A stretch of DNA of 64,000 nt, from contig DBNX01000018.1 of the NCBI GenBank assembly GCA_002299465.1, forward strand, positions 32,658-96,657, written 5' to 3'. The notes below the pieces were generated by a model. It did not search any database, was not told the DNA's origin, and saw only the letters and a list, made by a program, of their open reading frames with translations. Each line of letters starts with the position of its first letter. The first letter of the stretch is position 1. Below, piece after piece: positions 49,324 through 60,708 of this stretch. The position numbers and the translations under genes were made by a program. This stretch comes from Patescibacteria group bacterium UBA661. Lineage in GTDB: Bacteria; Patescibacteriota; Minisyncoccia; Phycocordibacterales; UBA918.

Positions 49324-51129
49324 ATGAATCCATTAGAAATACTAATAGCCAAAGGCATAATTACTGAAGAGGTTGCCGATTCAGTAATGACAGCAGTAGA
49401 AGAATCGGGAGAGTCACCCGAGGAAGCCTTGCTTAAAGCCGGAGTGGCTCCAGAAGATGTTAGGAATGCTTTTGCGGAATTTTACCAAATACCAGCCTTT
49501 GTGATACCTGAGGGTTTTTCAATACCAGATGAGATACTGGGGTACGTACAAGAAGAATCAGCGGTTCACTATCGCCTCATTCCACTAAAAATTGAAAATG
49601 ATGTACTTTTGGTTGGCGTAAACGATCCGGAAAATCTGCAGGTGAGAGAGGTTTTAAATTTTGTCAGCACCAAACACGATGTTGCCTATAAGTTCGTGTT
49701 TATGTTGGATTCCGACATTACCAAGGCCCAGCAATTTTATTCAAACCTTAAAGGTGAGGTGACCGATGCACTGGTAACACTAAACTCTGAATTAGACCAA
49801 GAGATCGCTGCCACGGCGGAAGAAGTGGCTAAGAACGCAGAAGCTCCTAACAGAGAACACATCGAGGAAGACGCGCCAGTGACAAAAATCGTAGCTACTA
49901 TTTTGCGTTACGCGGTAGACGGTTATGCTTCCGACATACACATTGAGCCGACGGAAAATAAAATTTCAGTCCGCTTTCGGGTTGATGGTGAATTACAAAC
50001 GTCGCTAGAGCTGCCAACCAGTGTCCAAAATGCGGTGGTGGCGCGAGTGAAAATATTGGCATCGATGCGCCTCGATGAAAGACGTAAGCCACAAGACGGA
50101 CGCTTCTCAGCGATGTTTGATGGTCGCAAAATCGATTTTCGTGTTTCTATTTTACCCACTAACCACGGTGAAAAAGTGGTAATGCGTATTCTTGACAACG
50201 ATACGGGCGTGCGTTCCTTGGAAGAAGTTGGTATTTCACCCCACTTGCTCGAAGTTGTCAGGCGAGCAGTTAAAGAACCCTACGGAATTATTCTCATTTC
50301 CGGTCCGACTGGTTCTGGTAAATCAACGACTCTGTATGCGATGTTGGGGGAGGTAGATCGCAAAACCAAAAACGTCTTATCATTAGAAGATCCAATCGAG
50401 TACAACATTGAAGGCGTTAGCCAGTCGCAGGTAAGACCAGAAATTGGCTACACATTTGCCAACGGCTTAAGAGCCGCCCTGCGTCAAGACCCGGACATCA
50501 TTATGGTGGGAGAAATTCGTGATAAAGAGACAGCACAGCTAGCCATTCAAGCCGCTCTGACTGGACACTTAGTGTTATCAACCATTCACACCAATAACGC
50601 CACGGGTGTGGTACCGCGGTTGATTGATATGGGAGTGGACCCTTATTTGATTGCACCAACTCTAAAATTAGCGATTGCCCAAAGACTCGCTCGTCGTATT
50701 AAAACCGGAACTGGAGTGGAAGAACCAATTAGCGAAAGTACAGAGTTTATGATTAAAGAAGCTTTTAAGACTATGCCAGAACGTTACCGGAAGCGCATAC
50801 CGACCAATCGTACAATAATGCGTCCTCAGCCAACACCAGGTTGTGCGACTGGTTTGCGGGGTCGAGTGGCGGTGATGGAGGCACTCGAAGTGAATAACGA
50901 AATCCAGGATTTGATTCTACACAATGCTTCTGAAGATCAGATCTACCAAGTAGCTCGCCAACACGGCTTTATGAGTATGCAAGAAGACGCCATCATTAAA
51001 GCTTTGCAACATACCATTCCTTACGAAGAAATGAATGCATTTGGTACTAAAATCGGCCTCGAGGAAACAATGGAAGACTTCATTATTCCTGTCGATAACC
51101 CTATTCCAGAGGTCATAGAAAAGTTATAA
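49324..51129 (+). CDS. pilB: Type IV pilus extension ATPase PilB
   Basis: A 601-residue hexameric ATPase driving pilin assembly. N-terminal MshEN-type domain (about 1-140), Walker A GPTGSGKSTTL (about 329), Asp box DIHIEP, Walker B DIIMVGEIRD, and His box GHLVLSTIHTN. The C-terminal four-cysteine zinc motif of many PilB proteins is absent. Confidence 0.94.
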   Translation: MNPLEILIAKGIITEEVADSVMTAVEESGESPEEALLKAGVAPEDVRNAFAEFYQIPAFVIPEGFSIPDEILGYVQEESAVHYRLIPLKIENDVLLVGVNDPENLQVREVLNFVSTKHDVAYKFVFMLDSDITKAQQFYSNLKGEVTDALVTLNSELDQEIAATAEEVAKNAEAPNREHIEEDAPVTKIVATILRYAVDGYASDIHIEPTENKISVRFRVDGELQTSLELPTSVQNAVVARVKILASMRLDERRKPQDGRFSAMFDGRKIDFRVSILPTNHGEKVVMRILDNDTGVRSLEEVGISPHLLEVVRRAVKEPYGIILISGPTGSGKSTTLYAMLGEVDRKTKNVLSLEDPIEYNIEGVSQSQVRPEIGYTFANGLRAALRQDPDIIMVGEIRDKETAQLAIQAALTGHLVLSTIHTNNATGVVPRLIDMGVDPYLIAPTLKLAIAQRLARRIKTGTGVEEPISESTEFMIKEAFKTMPERYRKRIPTNRTIMRPQPTPGCATGLRGRVAVMEALEVNNEIQDLILHNASEDQIYQVARQHGFMSMQEDAIIKALQHTIPYEEMNAFGTKIGLEETMEDFIIPVDNPIPEVIEKL

Positions 51130-51138
51130 TAAACTACA

Positions 51139-51519
51139 ATGAAAATATTGTTAGTCGATGATGATGCTTTTTTGCGGGATATGTATGCCGCTAAGTTTAT
51201 TAGTTGTGGTCATGAGGTTAATGTGGCAGAAAACAGTTCTACGGCACTCGGTAAATTACAGGAAGGTAATAAATACGATTTGGCGATACTAGATATGGTA
51301 ATGCCCGGTAGGAGTGGAGTAGAGTTGCTTAACTTAATCAACGAGCAATTCCCTAGTCATATTAAAAAGTGCATTTTTCTTTCTAACCAAGGACAAGATG
51401 AAGATATTAGAGAAGCGACAGAAGCTGGTGCCATCGGCTATATCGTTAAAGCCCATTCGATACCAAGCGAGGTGGTAGAAACCGTTGAAAAATTAGTGAA
51501 GGAACACGACGAACGTTAA
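51139..51519 (+). CDS. Single-domain response regulator (CheY-like)
   Basis: A 126-residue receiver domain without output domain. Acidic pocket D7-D9 (LLVDDDAF), phospho-acceptor D52 (LAILDMVMPG), S82 and K104 (YIVKAH) are all present. Its place between pilB and pilT suggests it tunes pilus motor activity by binding, as PilG and PilH do elsewhere. No histidine kinase is seen in the window. Confidence 0.9.
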   Translation: MKILLVDDDAFLRDMYAAKFISCGHEVNVAENSSTALGKLQEGNKYDLAILDMVMPGRSGVELLNLINEQFPSHIKKCIFLSNQGQDEDIREATEAGAIGYIVKAHSIPSEVVETVEKLVKEHDER

Positions 51520-51525
51520 ATCATT

Positions 51526-52593
51526 ATGGCCGTTGACTACAAACATGAATTACTAGCCCTCATCGAGATTGTTGTCGCTGAAAAAGCGTCGGATATTCAT
51601 TTTTCAGTAGGCTCACATCCGCTCATTCGCGTGTCAGGCAAGCTTTTACCACTCGTTAAAAAACCAATTTTAACGGAAGCTGACTTACTAGGTTTTACGA
51701 AAGTAGCAATGCGCCCAGACCAATTAGAGCGCCTAGAGCGTAGAGAAGAAGTGGATTTTTCTTACGAAACACCACAACTCGTACGTTTTCGCGGGAACGC
51801 TTTTTGGCAACGCGGGCGCAAGGCGATTGCACTTCGGCTTATCCCTAATGTCATAAGATCTTTTGAAGAGTTAAATCTCCCGCCGATTCTTGAATCATTC
51901 ACACAAAGACCCCAGGGTTTCTTTTTGTGCGTCGGGCCGGTTGGGCAAGGTAAATCGACTACTTTGGCAGCGATGCTTAACCGCATCAACCAGACTCGAG
52001 CCGAACACATTGTGACTATCGAAGATCCGATTGAGTATGTTTACACGGAAGATAAGTCATTAATTGACCAGCGCGAAGTCGGACTTGATACGCCAAGTTT
52101 CCAAAATGCCCTAAACGCTGCCTTTCGCCAAGATGTGGACGTGATTTTGGTGGGGGAGATGCGCAATGCAGAAACCATCTCTACTGCCGTCACAGCTGCT
52201 GAGACTGGACACTTAGTCTACTCGACTTTACACACCAACGATGCAGCCCAGACGATTAGTCGTATCATCGACACTTTTCCTGGCGACCAACAAGCTCAAA
52301 TCAGGACTCAGCTTTCTAGTTCGCTGATTGCTATTTTTTCACAACGGCTTATACCGCATGTTAATGGGGGTCTGGTACCGGCCTATGAATTACTCATCAA
52401 CAACACCGCGGTCAGTAATCTCATTCGCGAGAATCGTATTCACGAAATACCAGCAGTGATTGAGACTGGATTAGAGCACGGCATGATCGATATGAACCGC
52501 TCTCTAGCGAAACTCGTCCAAAATGGAGCGGTTACCGTTGAGACAGCTTTTACTTATTCAATAAACCCCAAAGGTCTGGAACGGCTAATTTAA
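51526..52593 (+). CDS. pilT: Type IV pilus retraction ATPase PilT
   Basis: A 355-residue motor that disassembles pili. Walker A GPVGQGKSTTL (about 138), Asp box SDIHF, Walker B DVILVGEMRN, His box GHLVYSTLHTN, and the AIRNLIRE-like motif NTAVSNLIRENRIHEI, which is diagnostic for PilT-type retraction. It follows the response regulator by 6 bp. Confidence 0.94.
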   Translation: MAVDYKHELLALIEIVVAEKASDIHFSVGSHPLIRVSGKLLPLVKKPILTEADLLGFTKVAMRPDQLERLERREEVDFSYETPQLVRFRGNAFWQRGRKAIALRLIPNVIRSFEELNLPPILESFTQRPQGFFLCVGPVGQGKSTTLAAMLNRINQTRAEHIVTIEDPIEYVYTEDKSLIDQREVGLDTPSFQNALNAAFRQDVDVILVGEMRNAETISTAVTAAETGHLVYSTLHTNDAAQTISRIIDTFPGDQQAQIRTQLSSSLIAIFSQRLIPHVNGGLVPAYELLINNTAVSNLIRENRIHEIPAVIETGLEHGMIDMNRSLAKLVQNGAVTVETAFTYSINPKGLERLI

Positions 52594-52599
52594 TTTTTT

Positions 52600-53817
52600 A
52601 TGCTTTTCAAATACATCGCCGTTGACAAGCTCGAGGTGCAAAAAGAGGGTACGGTCGAAGCCGTTACTATTGATGCTGCTATCGGTGCGGTACAAAGGCG
52701 GGGATACACAATCCTGTCAATTGATCCGATTGAAGAAAAAACCGGAATTGAGGCCTTGCTGAATATTGAATTCTCTTTGTTTAATTCAGTCTCGAACAAA
52801 GAAGTGGTTATCCTCTCCCGACAAATCTCTACGCTTTTTCAAGCCCACGTCTCACCCTTGCGTATTTTTCGACTACTTTCGGCAGAAGTTGAAAACAATA
52901 AACTGAAGAAAGTAATGAACGAAATTGTCGAGGATTTGCAGGGTGGTAGTACAATCTCTAGGGCGTTAGCTAAACACAATGACGTGTTTTCTTCTTTCTA
53001 CGTCAATCTCGTGCGAGCGGGTGAGGAATCTGGGTCGCTGGAAAAATCTTTTAATTATCTAGCGGATTACTTAGATCGTTCTTATGAGATTGTCACGAAA
53101 GCCAAAAACGCCCTCATCTACCCAGCGTTCGTGATACTGATTTTTATCGGGGTAATGTTTTTGATGCTGACGATGGTGATTCCGCGCATTGCCACTATCT
53201 TGACTGAGTCTGGTCAAGAATTACCAATCTACACACTAATCGTCATCGGACTTTCAGATTTTTTGGTTAATAATATGGCGCTGATTTTTGTTGCCTTGGC
53301 GGTGGGTGGTTATGGCTTATGGCGATTTATCGGGACGGAGGTCGGGCGCCGAACTTATGATGAATTTATTATCTCTGTCCCGTACATCGGCGATTTGCAA
53401 CGCAAATTACTCCTCACCCGCATCTGTGACAATCTAGCCACCATGCTTAGTAGTGGTGTCTCGATGGTGCAGGCGCTCGAGGTGACAGCTGACGTAGTTG
53501 ATAACAAGGTCTATCAAGAGATTCTCCAGAATTCTCTTATGGAAGTGCGCGGGGGACGTTCTTTTGCGGACGCTATCTCCGAATATCCAGAGATTCCAGG
53601 CGTCTTGACGCAAATGGCAAAAGTGGGTGAAGAGACAGGTAGTCTAGCTGATATTCTGCAGACACTCGCTAATTTTTATCGCCGAGAGGTTAACAACGCG
53701 GTTGATACACTCATTGGTTTGATTGAACCAGCGATGATTGTGCTCCTAGGTCTGGGGGTAGGTGTCCTCCTCGCCTCAGTCTTGATGCCGATCTACAATA
53801 TGACTACTGCTTTCTAA
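52600..53817 (+). CDS. pilC: Type IV pilus platform protein PilC
   Basis: A 405-residue polytopic inner-membrane protein on which PilB and PilT act. Two repeats of the GspF domain (around SRQISTLFQAHVSPLRIFRL and LLTRICDNLATMLSSGVSMV) with three main membrane helices, the last near AMIVLLGLGVGVLLASVLMP. Last gene of the motor block before the pilin genes. Confidence 0.94.
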   Translation: MLFKYIAVDKLEVQKEGTVEAVTIDAAIGAVQRRGYTILSIDPIEEKTGIEALLNIEFSLFNSVSNKEVVILSRQISTLFQAHVSPLRIFRLLSAEVENNKLKKVMNEIVEDLQGGSTISRALAKHNDVFSSFYVNLVRAGEESGSLEKSFNYLADYLDRSYEIVTKAKNALIYPAFVILIFIGVMFLMLTMVIPRIATILTESGQELPIYTLIVIGLSDFLVNNMALIFVALAVGGYGLWRFIGTEVGRRTYDEFIISVPYIGDLQRKLLLTRICDNLATMLSSGVSMVQALEVTADVVDNKVYQEILQNSLMEVRGGRSFADAISEYPEIPGVLTQMAKVGEETGSLADILQTLANFYRREVNNAVDTLIGLIEPAMIVLLGLGVGVLLASVLMPIYNMTTAF

Positions 53818-53861
53818 GCAGAAAGGAACAGATAAAAGTTGTCCACAGCAACCTGAAGAGC

Positions 53862-53926
53862 AAGTGTCCGGTAAAAGTATAATAAAGCTAAGCCACGTAC
53901 AACGTAGGCTTCTGGGGCGGACACTT
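53862..53926 (+). promoter_or_regulatory. Pilin promoter within an inverted repeat
   Basis: TATAAT at 53878-53883 lies between 9-bp arms AAGTGTCCG (53862-53870) and CGGACACTT (53918-53926). The transcript would have a leader of about 95 nt. The symmetry may mark regulation of the pilin gene. Confidence 0.45.
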
Positions 53927-53985
53927 CAGGTGCGCAGCTGATATCTGAATTGCCAAACTAAACAAATTAACAAATTAAAAAATTT

Positions 53986-54504
53986 ATGAATACAAAAATA
54001 TTACTGACACGAGGTTTTACTCTCATTGAACTCCTCGTCGTTATCGCGATTATTGGTATCTTGGCGGCCGTGGTTATCGGTTCTCTCAACGATGCGCGTA
54101 GCGGTGGACAAAACGCCTCCGTACAACAATCAATAGCCAATATTCGTCCTCAAGCTGAGATGGTTTTTACTGCTAGTAACCTATCTTATGCTACGGTTTG
54201 TCAAGATGATCGAGTTGCAAACTTAATTCGAGCCGCGATGAGGGCTGTTGGAGCTTCAACACAATATGCACCTGGAACTCACGGAATACCTGGTTTTGTG
54301 GCTACTAACGGTGCTGATCCAGCTACCCGCATTGCTAGTTGCCGATCTGAAGCCGATCGTTACTTAATTGTTGCGCCACTAGCTGCTCCACAGACTGCTT
54401 TCTGGTGTGTTGATAGTACCGGCAATTCACGGCAAATTTCTGCTGCCGTAGCATCCACAGTGTTTAATGGTCCGAATAATCTCTGGACTTGCCCAGCAAC
54501 ATAA
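53986..54504 (+). CDS. pilA: Major type IV pilin
   Basis: A 172-residue prepilin. The short leader MNTKILLTRG is cut by PilD before F11 in GFTLIELLVVIAIIGILAAV, keeping the essential Glu at mature position 5. The hydrophobic helix is followed by a globular domain with cysteines in TVCQDD, IASCRS, FWCVDS and LWTCPA, probably two disulfides. A strong terminator follows directly, consistent with abundant separate expression. Confidence 0.93.
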   Translation: MNTKILLTRGFTLIELLVVIAIIGILAAVVIGSLNDARSGGQNASVQQSIANIRPQAEMVFTASNLSYATVCQDDRVANLIRAAMRAVGASTQYAPGTHGIPGFVATNGADPATRIASCRSEADRYLIVAPLAAPQTAFWCVDSTGNSRQISAAVASTVFNGPNNLWTCPAT

Positions 54505-54519
54505 AGACACTGGTCACTC

Positions 54520-54557
54520 AAAACCAAAACACACCCCACGGGGTGTGTTTTGGTTTT
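54520..54557 (+). terminator. Terminator after pilA
   Basis: A perfect 18-bp stem (54520-54537 with 54540-54557), 2-nt loop, T-rich end. Confidence 0.85.
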
Positions 54558-54586
54558 GTTTGCTATAATTTTAGGATAAAAGATTT

Positions 54587-54991
54587 ATGCGGGGTTTTAC
54601 CATTGTGGAGTTGCTGATTGTAATTGCGATTATCGGTATTTTGGTGGCGGTAGTGCTAGGCGCTTTAGGCGATGCTCGTGATGAGGGGCTGGAAGCAAAA
54701 ATCAAGAGCGAAATGACTATGCTCGCCAAGCGCGCTAAGGTGGATGAAGCCCAAGCTCTGACCTACGATGTGGTGTGTGGTAGTAACGGTTTTGCTACCA
54801 GTACCGATATCGCAAGAATTATAACTTCCATCGAACGCTTCGCGCCGGAGGCGGTGGTGTGCAACAGCACTACCGAGGCTTTCGCTGCTTCTGTCGCCCT
54901 CAGTAGCACGACGCACTGGTGTGTTGATAGCGCGGGCACTGGCAAGAATGTCAATGTGGCTTTGGCAGTAGGGGAGGTAGTGTGTCCATAG
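54587..54991 (+). CDS. Second type IV pilin
   Basis: A 134-residue pilin with a minimal leader: MRGFTIVELLIVIAIIGILV, where cleavage follows the third residue and Glu5 is kept. The globular part shares the pattern of the major pilin (YDVVCGSNG and HWCVDSAGTG) but is shorter, so it is a paralog, perhaps a minor pilin. It has its own TATAAT box at 54563-54568. Confidence 0.9.
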   Translation: MRGFTIVELLIVIAIIGILVAVVLGALGDARDEGLEAKIKSEMTMLAKRAKVDEAQALTYDVVCGSNGFATSTDIARIITSIERFAPEAVVCNSTTEAFAASVALSSTTHWCVDSAGTGKNVNVALAVGEVVCP

Positions 54992-55036
54992 CTTTAGCAC
55001 TGGAGCAAGTAACAGTGTTATACTTTCACTATTACT

Positions 55037-55870
55037 ATGGATGCTCTTAGCTTGGTTCCGTTTTATTGGCAGGTCGCAATGGTCTTTATCTTTGGTAGCA
55101 TTATTGGAAGTTTTCTTAATGTTGTCTTGTATCGTCTGCATACTGGCAAATCTCTAGCTGGACATTCGCACTGTCTTTCTTGTGGCCATAATTTGACTGC
55201 CTTAGAACTCGTACCACTGCTGTCGTACGTGGGTCTGCGGGGGCGGTGCTTCAGTTGTCGTTCCTACATCCCAGCGCGGTATTTTCTGGTTGAGTTGTTG
55301 ACGGGGTGTTTGTTTGTAACGGTCTGGTTGGTATTTGTTGGGGTGGTACCAATTTTACTCGCTTGGTTGGTGGTGGCGGCACTGGTCGTGGTGGCGGTTT
55401 ATGATTTGAGGCATTTCATTATTCCAGATGAGTTGGTCTTGGCGTTGTTGGTCTTGGCGTTGGCACAAAATGGCTACTACTTATGGCTGACAAACAAATC
55501 CTGGCTAGTTGTCTATAATTTGCTTGGGGCGGGTTTAGGGGCGGCGTTCTTTTTCTTAATTTGGCATTTTTCTAAAGGGAAGTGGATTGGTTTTGGTGAT
55601 GTGAAGTTGGCATTTCCCTTGGGATTGCTGGTCGGTTACGTCGGTGTGTTTTCAATGATTGCTTTGGCGTTTTGGGTAGGGGCGGCCGTCAGCTTGCTTT
55701 TATTGCTTGGGCAGCACTTGGCTAAGCGTGGACAATTACCCTTACGTTTTCGGCGTTATCAACTTACAATGAAAAGTGCTGTACCATTCGCACCATTTCT
55801 TATCATCGGTTTCTTGTTGGTGTGGTTGTGGCAAATTGATGCAATTGCACTATTGACTTATGGTGGGTAA
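55037..55870 (+). CDS. pilD: Prepilin peptidase PilD
   Basis: A 277-residue membrane aspartyl protease (A24A) that cuts and N-methylates prepilins. Two CxxC pairs (CLSCGH and CFSCRS) form the zinc site in the first cytoplasmic loop. Catalytic aspartates lie in VYDLRHFIIPDE and GFGDVKLAFPLG. Processes the pilins and pseudopilins encoded on either side. Confidence 0.95.
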   Translation: MDALSLVPFYWQVAMVFIFGSIIGSFLNVVLYRLHTGKSLAGHSHCLSCGHNLTALELVPLLSYVGLRGRCFSCRSYIPARYFLVELLTGCLFVTVWLVFVGVVPILLAWLVVAALVVVAVYDLRHFIIPDELVLALLVLALAQNGYYLWLTNKSWLVVYNLLGAGLGAAFFFLIWHFSKGKWIGFGDVKLAFPLGLLVGYVGVFSMIALAFWVGAAVSLLLLLGQHLAKRGQLPLRFRRYQLTMKSAVPFAPFLIIGFLLVWLWQIDAIALLTYGG

Positions 55871-56444
55871 GAAAAACATTTTGTTTAGACAAGACAAGCT
55901 CCGCCGTGAGCAGGGTTTTGGCTTGGTCGAGTTGATGGTCAGTATTGGCATTATGATGTTGGTGCTTAGTATTTTGATAGCCCGCCACGATGCTTTCAAT
56001 AGCGCTACATTATTGCAAAACCAAGCTTATGAACTCGCTTTGGCTATCAGGGAAAAGCAGATTATGGCAGTGAGTGCGACTAGAGATGTGACGGGTTTTC
56101 GGAATATTTATGGTCTGCGTTTTAATTCTAACCCAGGTTTTGGTAGTAACTACATTATTTTTAGAGATGGTTCGCCGGTTAATCGTCGATATGATGCCGG
56201 GGAACAGATTGGGCGTTTGGGTGCGCTTGACCGGCGGTTTGTGATTAGTGAGATTCGGGTTGGGGGCAGTCCTGTCTCTGGGGGGATTGTTGACATCGCC
56301 TTCGAACGACCAAACTTTGACGCCATAATTAACGGTGATCCTAATCTCTCAGGGACAGTAGAAATCTTTGTTGCTGTGAGTACCAATCTGAGCAGTTTTC
56401 GTGTTATCGAAATCACACCAGCGGGACAGATTTCGGTAAAGTAA
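55860..56444 (+). CDS. Pseudopilin/minor pilin (FimT/GspH-like)
   Basis: A 194-residue protein with prepilin signal EQGFGLVELMVSIGIMMLVL, cleavage after Gly and Glu5 present. The globular part is strand-rich. It starts inside the end of pilD (11-bp overlap), so it is translationally coupled. It likely belongs to the tip or priming complex with the next three proteins. Confidence 0.82.
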   Translation: MVGKKNILFRQDKLRREQGFGLVELMVSIGIMMLVLSILIARHDAFNSATLLQNQAYELALAIREKQIMAVSATRDVTGFRNIYGLRFNSNPGFGSNYIIFRDGSPVNRRYDAGEQIGRLGALDRRFVISEIRVGGSPVSGGIVDIAFERPNFDAIINGDPNLSGTVEIFVAVSTNLSSFRVIEITPAGQISVK

Positions 56445-56459
56445 CTGTATAATGTTATT

Positions 56460-57167
56460 ATGTTTATTTACGGCTTAAAATCTTGGCGGCGTGAAGATGG
56501 TTTTACGCTGATTGAGATGATTGTCTCGCTCGCCATTTTTTCTTTTGTGGTCACGATAGCAGTGGGTTCGCTCATCGTACTGTTGTCGACTAACCGGATG
56601 ATGCAAGAAGAGCAGAGTGTTATGACAAATTTATCGTTTGCTTTGGACGCAATGACGCGTGAGATTAGAACGGGTTCGGGTTATGTTTGTGTGGGAGCTG
56701 CTTTAGAAAATGGAGGTGTTCCTGGGTGGGGGGGCGGACCGCCGCCTCGAGTATTCGACTCAAGTTTAAACCAACATGATTCTATTCCGGTGACTCGTAC
56801 TAGGGATTGTCCGGGTGGGGGTGGTCCACCAATTAACAGCCTGGCCTTTCGTGGTATCTCCTTTGTCGAAGGTGGTGATAGTATAACCGGACCAGGTGCT
56901 AATCGCATCCTTTATTATTTTGACGACAATGAAAATACAATCAAAAGACGAGTGGGTAACGCGCCTTCAGAAACAATGCTGTCGAGTGGTTTGATAGTAG
57001 AAGACTTTAGAATAACGGTGACTGGCACCGACACACTCGCTGGTAGTAACAATAACAATGTTGTTCAGCCGACAGTTACCATTTCAATCCGAGCCCGGGA
57101 GGAGCGCAACAATAACAAAGAGTACCAATTACACACCACGGTAACGCAGCGTATTCTAGACTTATGA
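56460..57167 (+). CDS. Pseudopilin/minor pilin (PilW-like)
   Basis: A 235-residue protein with prepilin signal EDGFTLIEMIVSLAIFSFVV and a long globular domain containing a glycine and proline-rich stretch (PGWGGGPPPRVF and CPGGGGPP). Family style SFALDAMTREIRTGSGY is typical of PilW/GspJ-type minor pilins. It overlaps the next gene by ATGA. Confidence 0.82.
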   Translation: MFIYGLKSWRREDGFTLIEMIVSLAIFSFVVTIAVGSLIVLLSTNRMMQEEQSVMTNLSFALDAMTREIRTGSGYVCVGAALENGGVPGWGGGPPPRVFDSSLNQHDSIPVTRTRDCPGGGGPPINSLAFRGISFVEGGDSITGPGANRILYYFDDNENTIKRRVGNAPSETMLSSGLIVEDFRITVTGTDTLAGSNNNNVVQPTVTISIRAREERNNNKEYQLHTTVTQRILDL

Positions 57168-57761
57168 AAACAACTTCAGTCAGTATTAAAAACCAAGGCT
57201 TCTCCTTAGTAGAGGTGCTGGTGGCGTTGTCGATACTCTTGTTGGTGCTGGTCGGTCCGATGACAATTATTGCTGGTATCGGTCGAAGTGCAGATTTTGC
57301 CACGGAACAAGTAGAAGCCACCTTCCTGGCCCAGGAGGGGGCGGAGCTGGTAGAGAAAATTAGAAACGACTATTTTTTAGGATATTTTCAAGGCACGAAT
57401 CCGAATCCCTGGAGTCAGTTTACAAACAGTAACGGCTACCTAGTTAATTGTTACGGAGCATCTGGTTGCGGTTTGGAGTGGTTAAATAATGAAAATCTAC
57501 GAGCCCCGATTAATTGTGGTGCCGGGACTGGCTGTCGACTTTTCTTAAATAGTGACGCCAACGCTCGGGCTAGATACACTCACCAACCGCTGACAGGTAT
57601 TTCTGGAAACACACAGACGCCATTTACGCGCACTATCAGACTTACTCCGATTCCCGCCGTGAGCCCTAACGCAGTCCGAGTGAACTCAACTGTCACTTGG
57701 CGCACCGGCACGTTGATTGCTGATCAGCGGGTTGAGGTGGTTACTTATCTTTACAATATCT

Positions 57762-57775
<14 letters not shown>
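57164..57775 (+). CDS. Pseudopilin/minor pilin (PilV-like)
   Basis: A 203-residue protein with signal NQGFSLVEVLVALSILLLVL, then FLAQEGAELVEKIRNDYF, the pattern of PilV/GspI-type minor pilins. Four cysteines in the middle (NCYGASGCG and NCGAGTGC) may pair. ATGA overlap with the gene before and 14-bp overlap with the one after. Confidence 0.82.
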
Positions 57776-60367
<2,592 letters not shown>

Positions 60368-60398
60368 TCGTAATTTTATGGTATGATGCCAATCAAAT

Positions 60399-60695
60399 AT
60401 GACACAAGAAGAAGTTAGGCACTTGGCTAAGTTGGCGCGAATTGAGCTCACTGAGCAGGAGATTGTTAAGTTTGCAAAAGAAATGTCGGCAGTTTTGGAT
60501 TATGTGAGTAAGGTCAAGCAATTAGCAGGCGAGGATGATGTGAGTTTAAAGCCTACGGTCGGGGCTCGTTACAATGTCTTTAGACCAGATTTAGTTACAA
60601 ACGAACCTGAGGCGTACACTAAAGAACTCCTAGCAGAAATGCCTAAAACGGAAGGTCGTTACTTGGTGGTAAAGAAAATATTGCAGACTGATTAA
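60399..60695 (+). CDS. gatC: Amidotransferase subunit GatC
   Basis: A 98-residue small subunit of the tRNA-dependent amidotransferase that makes Gln-tRNA and/or Asn-tRNA from mischarged precursors. Typical start VRHLAKLARIELTEQEIVKF and end YLVVKKILQTD. It is followed 13 bp later by gatA. GatB is not in the window. Confidence 0.93.
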   Translation: MTQEEVRHLAKLARIELTEQEIVKFAKEMSAVLDYVSKVKQLAGEDDVSLKPTVGARYNVFRPDLVTNEPEAYTKELLAEMPKTEGRYLVVKKILQTD

Positions 60696-60708
60696 GAGAT
60701 ATTGGCTT

